A DNA stretch of 64,000 nt, taken from the NCBI RefSeq assembly GCF_017498545.1, contig NZ_CP071793.1, forward strand, positions 3,534,001 through 3,598,000. Direction: 5' to 3'. Below, one piece after another: positions 18,193-27,688 of this stretch. Below the pieces are notes generated by a model. The model did not search any database and was not told the DNA's origin. It saw only the letters and a list, made by a program, of their open reading frames with translations. A program made the translations under genes and the position numbers. The number at the start of each line of letters is the position of its first letter. Positions within the stretch are counted from its first letter, which is position 1. This stretch comes from Sulfidibacter corallicola (GTDB lineage: Bacteria; Acidobacteriota; Holophagae; Acanthopleuribacterales; Acanthopleuribacteraceae).

Positions 18193-21100
18193 CCACCAGA
18201 TACCACCGGCAACAGGTGCAACCGCACCACCGTGCCGGGTTTGCCGGACCGCGGCTGGATCGAAATCTCTCCGTTCATCTCCATCAAGGTGTTGGCGCAA
18301 TAGTGCAGGCCCAAACCCAACCGGTTGGGTTTGGTGGAGTATCCCTGGGTGTACACGCGATCGCCCACACCTTCCGGCAGGCCGACCCCGTCGTCGGTGA
18401 GCTCCAATTCCACCCATTGGCCCCGCATCCGGGTGGTGATCTCGATGGTTCCTTCAAAGCCCTCTTCTTCGGTGGCCCGCGCCTCGATCGCCTCCCAAGC
18501 GTTTTGGAAGAGGTAGAACAGGACCCGCGTCAGCCGCGAGTTGGAGCTCCGGACCGAGGGAATATCGCCGAAATGCTTGAGCAGGCGCATCTTGCCAGGA
18601 CGGAACAGGAAGCCTTCCACGTGCAGTGCGTGCTGTACCAACTGATTGAGTTCGACGGCTTCCATCAGGCCGCGAACATCGGTATATTTTTGCTGCTCGC
18701 GCAGGATCGTGGCGATATCGGAAATGCGGGACTGAAGCACCTCGAACTCCGATTTCAGGAAGGAGCGCTCGTCCTGAACCCGCGTCCGCACTTCGTTCAG
18801 CCCCTGGGAAAAACGCTCGCGGCGATCGCCATCCGCCACCAGTTGTCGCAGATTCCGCTCGCTGTCCAGGGACGAGACGAGTCGGTCCAGGAAATTCGGC
18901 CAGCGCTGGCTCTGCAGCCGCTCCTCGAGCAAATGGGCCGAAGTGTTGACGCTGTTGAGAATATTACCCACGTTGTGAAGGACGTGAATGGCGATTTCAG
19001 CCCGCCCCGCGGTATGGGCGGCTTCCACCAGCTCTTTTTGGGTTTCGGCCAGGTCGCGCAGCGCGGCGGCCTTGGTGAGCGCGTTCAGTGCATGCTCGCG
19101 AAAGCGCACCGCCTTCTCCACATCGGAGGGGCCGAACACGGCGGTATGCTCGTGATGGGCGATGAGAATGGCACCCTCCAGGCGGCGCTCCACCGGGGTG
19201 AGCAGGGCAATCAGCGATTGCGGCAGAGGGAAATCGGTGGCACTCGCGGCGAGGAACCGCTCCCGGCAGGAGTCGCTGACGTACAGGCCCGTACCCACCT
19301 GGTTGAGGCTGGCGGCGATCCCGCGCAGCAATTCCTTGGTCCCGATCGCCTTACCCTGCCAAAATTCCGCCGCCTCGCCGACCACGTGGTCGATGCGGAA
19401 ACGGCGACCGCCGATTTCGCGCATCAGGTGCCCGGCCACACTGGCCCCGGGGAACAGAACCAGGGCCTGGTTGAGCAGGGTCTCGACCACGTTGCCCAGT
19501 TCCACCTCGCGATTGATGGTCTTGACGATGGTGTCCAACGTCTCCATCTCGCGGTTCTTTTGCTCCAGTTCCCGGGTGCGTTCCGCGACCTTCCGTTCCA
19601 TTTCACGCTGGAACTTCAGCAATTCCAGGTGCAGCGCCACGCGAGAGAGCAGCTCGCCCTTCTCGATGGGCTTGCTCAGGAAATCGTTGGCGCCCTCCTG
19701 AAAGGCGGCCCATTGATCCGTTTCGCGACTCTTCGCGGTCAGAAAGATGATCGGCAGTTCACGCCGACTGTAGCGTTCGCGCACCTTGCGACACACCTGA
19801 TAGCCCGGCATGCGCGGCATCATCACATCCAGCAGGATCATGTCGATGCGTTCGTCGCGATTCAAATGGTCCAGCGCTTCCTGACCGCTGGAGGCTTCCA
19901 GCAGGCGGTACTTGCGCAGCATCAGGTAATTGACCAGGACTTTGCGGTTCACCGGCTCGTCGTCGACGATCAAGATCGTGGGCATATCGCCGGAGCCGGT
20001 CTCCACGCAGGACGCGATCGCGGATCCCGAGGCCGACGGAGCATGGGAAATCATGGGAATCGTCGGTCCGGTGACCGCTTCCTGGCCTTCGGCACTGCAG
20101 GGCAGGGAGAAAAAGAAGGTGGAACCTTCGCCGGGCACCGATTCCACCCACAACTTGCCACCGTGCAGGTTGACGAGGTGGCGCGTGATGGCCAGGCCCA
20201 GTCCGGTACCGCTGAAGCGCCGATCGGTGGCGGAATCCACCTGCTCGAAGGACTTGAAGATCGATTCGCGGTGTTTGGGCGCGATCCCGATGCCTGTATC
20301 GACCACGGCGATTTCCGTCATGTTGCCAACCACGCGGGCCTTCACCGTGACCCGACCCACGTCGGTAAATTTGACGGCGTTGCCCACCAGGTTGAAGAGA
20401 ATTTGTTGAAGTCGCTCCTCGTCCGCATAGATGGGCGGTATCTGGACCGGCACGCGATTGATCAGCGGCAGTTGCTTGGCCGTCGCGATCGGGTTCAACA
20501 TGGTGAGAACCACATCGGTCAGGGCATGCAGGTCGATCGCCTTGAGGTCGAGCGTCAAATTGCCGTGTTCCAATTTCGAGAAATCGAGAATGTCGTTGAC
20601 CAGCCGGGTCAGCCGCCGCCCGCTGGAGACAATCAATTCCAGGTTGTGGCGCGCCTCGGGTGAGACCGGGCCGGCCACCCCTTCGCGCAGGGACTCGGCC
20701 AGCCCGATAATGCCGTTGAGCGGCGTGCGCAGCTCGTGCGAAGTGTTGGCCAGGAACTCGTCCTTCATTTTGTCCAGTGCGCGCAAGCGCGTGTTGACGC
20801 GACGTTCGAAGGCCAACTTGCGACGTTGTGCCGAATGGAACCAGATCCCCGAAAACACCAGCACCAGCGCGTAGAGCAACATGGCCCACGAGGTTCGCCA
20901 CGGTGGCGAAGCGATGCGCAATTTAATCGACACACCCTCGTTGTCCCAGACATCGTCCTTGTTGGCGCTCTTGACGCGAAAGGTGTAACTGCCGGAGGGA
21001 AGCTTGGTGTAGGTGGCGAACCGACGCGAAGCATCGGTATAGACCCAATCGGGATCGAGGCCCTCCAACTTGTAGGCGAACCGGTTGCCGACGGGGCTGC

Positions 21101-23384
21101 TGTAGTGGAGCGCCGCGAACGAGAACGAAAACACGTGATCGCGATAGCCGAGGTCCAACTGGCGGGTCAGGTGGATCGGCCTGGAAAGCGGCGATTCGGG
21201 ATCGGCGACATTCAGGGGCATCGGCTGATTGAAGAGGGAGAGTTCGGTCACCACCGTCACCGGCGCGATCTGGTCGGCCTTGACTTCGTCCGGGAAAAAG
21301 GCGTTGTAGCCGTTGATGCCACCAAAAAAGAGCCGGCCGTCGGAGGCCCGCATGGCGGCGCCCGAATTGAACTCGTCGGCCTGCAACCCGTCGTTTCGAT
21401 CGAAATTGCGCACGGCACCACTGATGGGGTTGTATCGGGTCAGCCCTCTGTTGGTGGAGATCCAGAGCAGTTGCTGGGCGTCTTCCAAAATGCTGTAGAC
21501 GGTGTTGTTGGCCAAGCCGTCTACCTCGCGGAAATGGGTGAAAGACTGGCTTTCCGGGTGATAGCGATTGACGCCGCCCCCGGCGGAACCGAACCACAGG
21601 TTGCCGGCGTGATCCTCCAAAATGGTGCGGATGCGGTTGTTGCTGAGGCTGGAGGGATCGTCCTTGTTCAGGCGGTAGGTGCGGAACTTTTCCGTGGCCA
21701 GGTCCAAACGCGCCACGCCACCGCCCCAGGTTCCGATCCAGAGTGCGCCGTCGCGATCCTGATGCAGCGCCATGACCCAATCGTTGCTCAGAGATTCGGG
21801 ATCGTCCGGTCGATAGCGAAAGTTCGTGAACCCTCGCCGTTCGGGTTCCCAGCGGGCGAGTCCTCCGCCGGCGGTGCCTACCCACATGGTGTCGTCGCGA
21901 TCGCGATAGAGAACGGACACCCCCTTGGCGGCCAGGGCGTGGGGATTGTCGGGATCGGGTACGTGATTCTCGAATTTGTTGTTGGGTACGTCGAGGATGC
22001 TCAGCCCCGACTGGGTGCCGACCCAGATGCGGCCGTCCGCATCCTCGCCGAACGAGGTGACACTGTCGCTCAACAGCCCTTCGCGATCGCCGGCATCGAA
22101 ACGGAAATAGCGAAAGTACCGCTTTCCGGGGTCTAGACGGTTGATGCCGCCGCCCAAGGTCCCGATCCAGATGATGCCGCGGCTGTCCTCGAACAGGGCG
22201 TAGACGCCATCGTGACTGAGCACGCCCGGCAATCCGGCCAAATGCTTGTAGTGGGGAAACTTCTGGCTGGCGGGATCGAAGGTCACCACCCCACCGCTCA
22301 TGGTCCCGATCCAAATCACCCCGGTCCGATCGCGAAAGAGCGACTGGACGCCGGCCTTGGCGAGATTCACACGGTCCTGCGACCCCTGGGGATAGGTGGA
22401 AAAGGTCTCCTCCTCCAGGTGAAAGCTGAACAGCCCGCTGGTGCGGCTACCGATCCACAGATTGCCCTCCTGGTCTTCCAGGAGAGACCAGACATCGGTG
22501 GGCCCCGAGGTTTGGATGCCGTTGAGGTTGATCCGTCGCACGGTCCCACCGATGGCATCGATACAGTTCAGCATGCCGTCGCGGGTACCCACCCAGATCC
22601 GGCCACGGCGATCCTGCATCACGGGACCCGCGGCATTGTCGGACAACCCGTCCGGTTCGCCCGGCTTGTAGGCCCAGTGGCGAAGCGCACCGTTGTCGGG
22701 GTGGTAGCTGTAGACGCCCCGATCGATGGTGGAAAGCCACAACACGCCGGCGCGATCCTCGAAGATGGTGCGAATGTTGGCGGCGATGCCTGGCGTGGGA
22801 TGGCCGGCCAGGTTGATTTGGGTGAAACGACCCGTGGTTCGATCCATTTGGTAGAGGCCGCTGCGGTTGGTTCCCAACCAAAAACGGCCGTGGGAATCCT
22901 CCAGGATGGCGCGAATGTCACTGCTGGCGAGGCCATTGTCGGGGCTCGGCGCGAAGTGGGTGAAGGTTTCGGTTTGTTCGTCGAAGCGGTCCAGGCCGCC
23001 ATCCCGGGTTCCCACCCACAAGACGCCATCACCGTCCACGTACAGGGTGTTCACCCAGGAGTCGGCCAGGCTGCCCGGATCCTCGAGATGGTGCTTGTAG
23101 GTCTTGAACTCGTAGCCGTCGAAGCGGTTCAGACCGTCCTGGGTGCCCAGCCAGACGAAACCGGTTTTGTCTTGGGCAATGCAGATGACGGTGCTTTGCG
23201 ACAATCCGTGTTCGGTCGAATAGTTTTTGAGATTGAGGTAGCGCGGCTGGGCCGCCAGTTCCGCGGTGCCGAGCAGCAACGCGAAGAGCGAACCAAGGCG
23301 CAGGGCGCGCCCTGCCTGGACGCGAAAGAAACCCGATGGGAACGAAAGCGTGGGGTGGCAGCCTATCAAAAGTCGGAGAAACAT
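18180..23384 (-). CDS. Hybrid sensor kinase: 14-blade propeller sensor, Y_Y_Y domain, kinase, receiver and second kinase module
   Basis: About 1734 residues from ATG 23384 (MFLRLLIG). A signal segment is followed by about 14 propeller repeats of the form G-x-x-W-x-G-T-x-x-G-G-x-x-R-x-D (for example GFVWLGTQDGLNRF, GALWIGTWGGGVARLD). A Y_Y_Y domain and one membrane helix (near residue 825-845) follow. Next come HisKA with SHELRTPLNG (His near 882), an ATPase domain (VDTGIGIAPKHRESIFKSF, GTGLGLAI) and a receiver with DMILLDVMMPRMPG (Asp near 1183). A coiled coil and a GAF-like stretch lead to a second kinase module with IAIHVLHNVGNILNSVN and its own ATPase domain (ELTDDGVGLPEGV, GLGLHYCANTL). 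Periplasmic propeller sensors of this kind in Bacteroidetes sense polysaccharide breakdown products; the ligand here is unknown. No response regulator gene is adjacent. Confidence 0.93.
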   Translation of the reverse strand: MFLRLLIGCHPTLSFPSGFFRVQAGRALRLGSLFALLLGTAELAAQPRYLNLKNYSTEHGLSQSTVICIAQDKTGFVWLGTQDGLNRFDGYEFKTYKHHLEDPGSLADSWVNTLYVDGDGVLWVGTRDGGLDRFDEQTETFTHFAPSPDNGLASSDIRAILEDSHGRFWLGTNRSGLYQMDRTTGRFTQINLAGHPTPGIAANIRTIFEDRAGVLWLSTIDRGVYSYHPDNGALRHWAYKPGEPDGLSDNAAGPVMQDRRGRIWVGTRDGMLNCIDAIGGTVRRINLNGIQTSGPTDVWSLLEDQEGNLWIGSRTSGLFSFHLEEETFSTYPQGSQDRVNLAKAGVQSLFRDRTGVIWIGTMSGGVVTFDPASQKFPHYKHLAGLPGVLSHDGVYALFEDSRGIIWIGTLGGGINRLDPGKRYFRYFRFDAGDREGLLSDSVTSFGEDADGRIWVGTQSGLSILDVPNNKFENHVPDPDNPHALAAKGVSVLYRDRDDTMWVGTAGGGLARWEPERRGFTNFRYRPDDPESLSNDWVMALHQDRDGALWIGTWGGGVARLDLATEKFRTYRLNKDDPSSLSNNRIRTILEDHAGNLWFGSAGGGVNRYHPESQSFTHFREVDGLANNTVYSILEDAQQLLWISTNRGLTRYNPISGAVRNFDRNDGLQADEFNSGAAMRASDGRLFFGGINGYNAFFPDEVKADQIAPVTVVTELSLFNQPMPLNVADPESPLSRPIHLTRQLDLGYRDHVFSFSFAALHYSSPVGNRFAYKLEGLDPDWVYTDASRRFATYTKLPSGSYTFRVKSANKDDVWDNEGVSIKLRIASPPWRTSWAMLLYALVLVFSGIWFHSAQRRKLAFERRVNTRLRALDKMKDEFLANTSHELRTPLNGIIGLAESLREGVAGPVSPEARHNLELIVSSGRRLTRLVNDILDFSKLEHGNLTLDLKAIDLHALTDVVLTMLNPIATAKQLPLINRVPVQIPPIYADEERLQQILFNLVGNAVKFTDVGRVTVKARVVGNMTEIAVVDTGIGIAPKHRESIFKSFEQVDSATDRRFSGTGLGLAITRHLVNLHGGKLWVESVPGEGSTFFFSLPCSAEGQEAVTGPTIPMISHAPSASGSAIASCVETGSGDMPTILIVDDEPVNRKVLVNYLMLRKYRLLEASSGQEALDHLNRDERIDMILLDVMMPRMPGYQVCRKVRERYSRRELPIIFLTAKSRETDQWAAFQEGANDFLSKPIEKGELLSRVALHLELLKFQREMERKVAERTRELEQKNREMETLDTIVKTINREVELGNVVETLLNQALVLFPGASVAGHLMREIGGRRFRIDHVVGEAAEFWQGKAIGTKELLRGIAASLNQVGTGLYVSDSCRERFLAASATDFPLPQSLIALLTPVERRLEGAILIAHHEHTAVFGPSDVEKAVRFREHALNALTKAAALRDLAETQKELVEAAHTAGRAEIAIHVLHNVGNILNSVNTSAHLLEERLQSQRWPNFLDRLVSSLDSERNLRQLVADGDRRERFSQGLNEVRTRVQDERSFLKSEFEVLQSRISDIATILREQQKYTDVRGLMEAVELNQLVQHALHVEGFLFRPGKMRLLKHFGDIPSVRSSNSRLTRVLFYLFQNAWEAIEARATEEEGFEGTIEITTRMRGQWVELELTDDGVGLPEGVGDRVYTQGYSTKPNRLGLGLHYCANTLMEMNGEISIQPRSGKPGTVVRLHLLPVVSGGEAR

Positions 23385-23827
23385 GAAGGGACTCCGCAAC
23401 AGTGGACCCAATGCCGGAAAGGCCCTGTAACACAGGAGTCAGAAAATCGACCGAGGCCCCATCGCCGTGTGGCCGGCCACCAACCCCGCCACCTCGATAC
23501 GGTCAGATCAGGAGCGCAGGGCGGCACCGAATCCGCGGGAAATCCCGGATTGCGATGCAATAGAAGATGGTTCAATCACAAAGCCAGAGGGTAACGATAC
23601 TCGATGGATGGTTGAAGACGAAATTCCGGCGCAAATGAAGTCATGAAAGATTTGCGAATACCCTTACTTTACCTGCCTTTGGGATCGGAAACAAGCGCGG
23701 TCGGGGCCGGACAGCCCGTCGGCATGCCCATGTCGCACGAGAAAAATCAGCGAACTTCGGACGTACCGGACCACGCCAGCGAACGCATTTTGAGCTAGAA
23801 TGAGGCATCTTTCCAAAGGATATGCCC
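23385..23827. other. Divergent intergenic region
   Basis: About 440 bases between the kinase gene (-) and the gene at 23828 (+). I see no convincing coding sequence. A TAGAAT box at 23796-23801, 27 bases before the next start codon, is the only promoter-like element I would point to. Confidence 0.5.
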
Positions 23828-24841
23828 ATGATTCGCGTAATTGGCTTTTGCCTGTTGACGATTTCGACGTGTTCGGCCATCGCCAACGATGCCGAGGACC
23901 TGTTCCGCAAACTGGAGCAGCGCCTGCTGCAGGCCGAGGAGTGGCGATTCACCAGTGTCATCGATGCCGAGAACGCGGTGACGGCCCATTTCGAAGGCAC
24001 CACCCATTTCCAGAAGGGAAATCGGGTGACCCTGACGCAAAAAGGTCATTTTGCCGGCACCGATACCGCCCTGAAGCTGAACTCCGACGGCAACACCATG
24101 ACCCACGCCAACCATGCCCAGGAAAAGAAATCGGCCACGCCCGCGCACCTGAACCAAGGGATGACGATCGGCTTCACGCGCATGGGCCTGCTCCACAACC
24201 TCGCGATGCTCTACAGCGCCAGTCCCCCGGACCGAACCGACGGCTCCGCCGAAGAATGGGTGGTGGTCCACCGGTTCGAGCCATTGGAACGGGTCACCCT
24301 GGAGGGTAGGCCCGCCGACAAGGTGGCGTTCTCGATTCAGGTCGGCGGCAAACCCTCGGGCAAGGCCGCCTTGTGGATCGATCGCGAAACCGGCTACCCC
24401 GTGCGTCGGGAACAAACCGTCGAATTCCCCAACGGCGCCATGAACGTGGTGGAACGCTACGCGGCATTCAGTTTTTCGAGCCAGGACCCCCTTGCGGTGG
24501 TGGAGCGGTTCGTGGCGGCGTTCAACCGCCATGACGTGAAAGCCATGCTGGACGCTGTCCACGACGACGTGATCTGGTTCAGTGTCGACGGGGCCACCAA
24601 CCATCCGGAAGCCTCGGGCAAGGACGCCCTGGAAAAAGGAATGACCGGTTACTTCACCCAACTTCCCAGCGTGCGTTCGAGCCTGGAGGACGCCTTCGTC
24701 GTCGGGCAAACCGTGTCGGTCAAAGAACGCGCCGCCTGGAAGAACGCCGAGGGCGAGGAGCGCAGCCAGGCGGCCATCGGTGTCTACGAGGTCGTCGGCG
24801 GCAAAATCAAGCGGTGCTGGTATTTTCCGGCTTCGCGGTAG
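23828..24841 (+). CDS. Secreted protein with LolA-like N-terminal and SnoaL-like C-terminal domains
   Basis: About 337 residues from ATG 23828; AAAGGAT lies about 8 bases before it, while the ATG at 23822 is too close. A signal peptide (about residues 1-20, ending near CSAIA-ND) precedes a region of about 190 residues. That region reads like a lipoprotein-carrier (LolA/LolB) beta-sheet fold: EEWRFTSVIDAENAVTA, GKAALWIDRETGYPVRREQ. The last 120 residues are a SnoaL/NTF2-like domain: VVERFVAAFNRHDVKAML, DDVIWFSVDG, EVVGGKIKRCWYF. I infer the fold assignments from these patterns, and the function is unknown. The gene is followed 9 bases later by the XdhC gene, so the two are likely co-transcribed. 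Confidence 0.72.
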   Translation: MIRVIGFCLLTISTCSAIANDAEDLFRKLEQRLLQAEEWRFTSVIDAENAVTAHFEGTTHFQKGNRVTLTQKGHFAGTDTALKLNSDGNTMTHANHAQEKKSATPAHLNQGMTIGFTRMGLLHNLAMLYSASPPDRTDGSAEEWVVVHRFEPLERVTLEGRPADKVAFSIQVGGKPSGKAALWIDRETGYPVRREQTVEFPNGAMNVVERYAAFSFSSQDPLAVVERFVAAFNRHDVKAMLDAVHDDVIWFSVDGATNHPEASGKDALEKGMTGYFTQLPSVRSSLEDAFVVGQTVSVKERAAWKNAEGEERSQAAIGVYEVVGGKIKRCWYFPASR

Positions 24842-24850
24842 GAACGCGCC

Positions 24851-26047
24851 ATGAAAGATACCCAACTATTGCAGAACGGCTTGGCCCGCTATCGCCGCGA
24901 GGGGCTGGAAGTCGTCATGGCCACGGTCGTCGAAGTGGACGGCCCGGCCTATCGTGGCCCTGGAGCCCGGCTACTGGTGGGGTCCGACGGCAGTACCGTG
25001 GGAGCCATCAGCGGCGGTTGCCTGGAAAGCGACATTCGCGAACACGCGCTGGCGATCATGGAAAGCGGAAATACCCGGCTGGTGACCTACGATGCCAGCG
25101 GCGACGAAGAGCTGTTGTGGGGACTCGGCACCGGCTGCGGTGGGTTGATCCGGGTCTTCCTGGAGCACTGGCCGCAAGACCTGGACGATTGGCTGAAAGA
25201 TCAGACGATGCCCGCGGCCATGTTGACCGTCTACGAATCGACCGAGGAGCCCCGGATCCAGCCGGGTTATCGGCTGTCGCTTTCGCACACCGGCAACCTC
25301 AAAGAGCACGGCCAGGCACCGGGCGAATGGCGCGATCGCCTCGTGGACCTGCTGAGAAACCGTATTCCTTCCGAAACGAGCCTGGTCTCCCAATCTTCCT
25401 TGGCGACGTCATTTCAACTCACTTCTCCGGCCAATCTACACCTCCTCATGGAGCCCATTCCGCTACCCGTGGAGCTGTTGGTGGTGGGCGCGGGCTTCGA
25501 TGCGCTGCCACTGCTGGAAACCGCCCATGAGCTGGGCTGGCATACGACCGCGATCGATCACCGCCCGGCGTTCCTGGCACCGGAGCGCTTTCCACCGGGT
25601 TGCCGACTGGTGGAGGCCGAACCCGAGGTGTTCCAATCCGATCGCCCGAATGAACCTCAGGCTCCGCCTCATTGGCTGTTGAAAGCGAATACCATGGCGG
25701 TCATTATGACCCACCATTTCGAGCACGATCGCGCCTGGCTGCGCCTGTTGTTGCAATCCGAGGCGCCTTACGTGGGCACACTGGGACCGCGCAACCGAAC
25801 CGAACGCCTTCTGCAAGCGCTGACGGAGGAAGGGTTCACGCCGCAGGCTTCGATGCTGGACCGGCTCTACAGTCCGGTCGGCCTGGATTTGGGGGGTGAA
25901 ACGCCGCGCGAAGTCGCGCTCTCCATCGTCGCGGAAATCCAGGCGGTTTTATCGGGTCGGACGGGCGGATTCCTGCGCGAGCGCAAGGGTTCCATCCACA
26001 ACCGGCACCGCAGCCACCAAACGTTGGCGCCCGATTCCGATGAGTGA
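24851..26047 (+). CDS. XdhC/CoxI-family protein
   Basis: A 398-residue protein. The N-terminal XdhC_CoxI domain has MATVVEVDGPAYRGPGARL, ISGGCLESDIREHAL and WGLGTGCGGLIRVFLE. The C-terminal Rossmann domain starts ELLVVGAGFDALPLLETA and includes VIMTHHFEHDRAWL and YVGTLGPRNRTERLL. Characterised XdhC proteins insert sulfurated molybdenum cofactor into xanthine dehydrogenase-type hydroxylases. No such hydroxylase or sulfurase is in the window, though moaC lies at 8 kb. A hairpin repeat array begins immediately downstream. Confidence 0.9.
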   Translation: MKDTQLLQNGLARYRREGLEVVMATVVEVDGPAYRGPGARLLVGSDGSTVGAISGGCLESDIREHALAIMESGNTRLVTYDASGDEELLWGLGTGCGGLIRVFLEHWPQDLDDWLKDQTMPAAMLTVYESTEEPRIQPGYRLSLSHTGNLKEHGQAPGEWRDRLVDLLRNRIPSETSLVSQSSLATSFQLTSPANLHLLMEPIPLPVELLVVGAGFDALPLLETAHELGWHTTAIDHRPAFLAPERFPPGCRLVEAEPEVFQSDRPNEPQAPPHWLLKANTMAVIMTHHFEHDRAWLRLLLQSEAPYVGTLGPRNRTERLLQALTEEGFTPQASMLDRLYSPVGLDLGGETPREVALSIVAEIQAVLSGRTGGFLRERKGSIHNRHRSHQTLAPDSDE

Positions 26048-26084
26048 CCCCAAGGCGAATCCCCTCGGAGTTCCCGCACCCACC

Positions 26085-27215
26085 TAAGCGACGTAACGCC
26101 TGTAGGTGGAGCAGGGGCGGTAAGCCAGCTTGCTCCACCAATCGAAGCAAAGTAACTCCATGTTTGCAAACTCTTAAAGGGCGAAGCGCTTCGTGTTTGC
26201 AGTCACACCTTCATCGAAGTCCCAACCTGCGAGAAGCCCGCATCACGAGAGGGGCGTAAGGCCCGTAGGTTGGCCCGCTGGGCCGACACATCGAAGTAAC
26301 GTATGCAACAGTAGCAGGTTACAACAAAGAGCGAAGCGCATTCTTTCCCCAATCGTACCAAAGCGGAGTGACCTGTAAGCGGAGTCGCTGCATGCAGACA
26401 GAGACGTCGTGCCTGTAGGTGGAGCAGCTTGCTCCACCAATCGAAGTGACGTTTGGAACGGCGTTGGGTTACGCCAAAGAGCGGAGCCAATCGTCCTGCT
26501 GAATACCCGAAATCGAAGCGCCACCGCTCACAGTTTCTCCCGTTACGAGAGATACGCCGTTCCTATGGGTGCCAGCTCCACCAGTCGAAGCATCTCCACT
26601 CACGGCGACGCAATCTTCAAGAGGGTCGTGCGTCCGAATAGGGTGCCCATCGGATGGAACACCACAGGTCGCACATTCACGCTGCGCTCTTGTGTGTAAT
26701 TAAATAATGTAAATCAAGTTGCTTCGATTGGTGGAGCAGGCTGCTCCACCTACAGGCTTGGCAACTCTTTCCAAATGGCGGGAATTGGAGACAACCGCAC
26801 CTTGGTGGTGGCGTCAGGGAAAATTGAGGCGTTGTCTTAGGGTTAAGTACTGCATTTAAATCAAGTTGCTTCGATTGGTGGAGCAGGCTGCTCCACCTAC
26901 AGGCTTGGCCACTCTTTCCAAATGGCGGGAATTGGAGACAACCGCACCTTGGTGGTGGCATCAGGGAAAATTGAGGCGTTGTCTTAGGGTTAAGTGCTGC
27001 ATTTAAAGCGAGTTGCTTCGATTGGTGGAGCAGGCTGCTCCACCTACAAACCTAGCGTCCCTCTCGCGATGCGGGGACATTGGGCATTACGACTTCGGTG
27101 GCACGCGGCGAGGGGAGTAATCGGCTTCGCCCTTTGGCGTAATTGGTTGATGTTGCCTGGGTTGCTTCGGTCTATCGGGCTGACAGCCTTACTCACCCTG
27201 CACGACGCATCTCCC
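26085..27215. repeat. Composite array of ~147-bp hairpin repeats (array B)
   Basis: Same family as array A at 15950-17110. Hairpins near 26105, 26267 and 26414 face one way; those near 26735, 26882 and 27028 face the other way, with a degenerate trace near 27170. The reverse copies beginning at 26711, 26858 and 27005 are spaced exactly 147 bases apart and the first two are nearly identical. The middle section (about 26460-26700) matches the reverse complement of the array A middle (for example TGAATACCCGA with CATCTCCACTCACG and AATCTTCAAGAG), so the two arrays are inverted copies of one composite element. No gene is supported. It fills the gap between the convergent XdhC and zinc-ribbon genes. 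Confidence 0.88.
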
Positions 27216-27291
27216 GGCATTCGGGAACCCCAAGCCAGTATGTTTCAAGCGATCGAATCGGCTACACATTTGGGGTGCGACACGGGGGACA

Positions 27292-27666
27292 TCACGTCTT
27301 GTCGCCCCGCTTGCCCGTGAATCGCGTGAAGAACTTCTTGATGCCGGCCAACTTGCCCGGCGTCGCTTGGCCCGCCTCCGCGGCCCGCTCGGGGTCGTAG
27401 TGCACCGGTTGCCGGCGCAGTTCCGCGACAAAGGCGAGCAGGGCCTGACCGAAAGGACTGACGCGCAGCCTGGCGGCCTGCACCAGGGCGCTCTCGGCCT
27501 CGTCCAGGTCACCCGCGACCAGCGCCTGCACCGCCGCCCGTTCCAGGGACGCGGCCATCTCACCCACCTGAATCAACAATCCCAACTCGGCACCGCAGCG
27601 AGCACAAGTTCGGTCGCCGCGCACCTTTGCCCGGCACACCGGGCAGCACTCCAGGATTTTTTCCAC
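27292..27666 (-). CDS. Small zinc-ribbon protein at the end of the Hsp70 operon
   Basis: A 124-residue protein. A GTG start at 27666 is chosen because GGGAGG lies about 8 bases upstream and translation then opens directly with MEKILECCPVCRAKVRGDRTCARCGAE. CPVC and CARC form a four-Cys zinc ribbon. The middle (about residues 30-80) is alpha-helical and TPR-like: LERAAVQALVAGDLDEAESALVQAARL. The tail is basic and Lys/Arg-rich (KKFFTRFTGKRGDK). I do not recognise a named family. It lies 22 bases after the Hsp70 gene and is the last gene of that operon, so a client-binding or adaptor role is plausible but unproven. Confidence 0.75.
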   Translation of the reverse strand: MEKILECCPVCRAKVRGDRTCARCGAELGLLIQVGEMAASLERAAVQALVAGDLDEAESALVQAARLRVSPFGQALLAFVAELRRQPVHYDPERAAEAGQATPGKLAGIKKFFTRFTGKRGDKT

Positions 27667-27688
27667 GGGCCCATCCTCCCTTGCGCGT

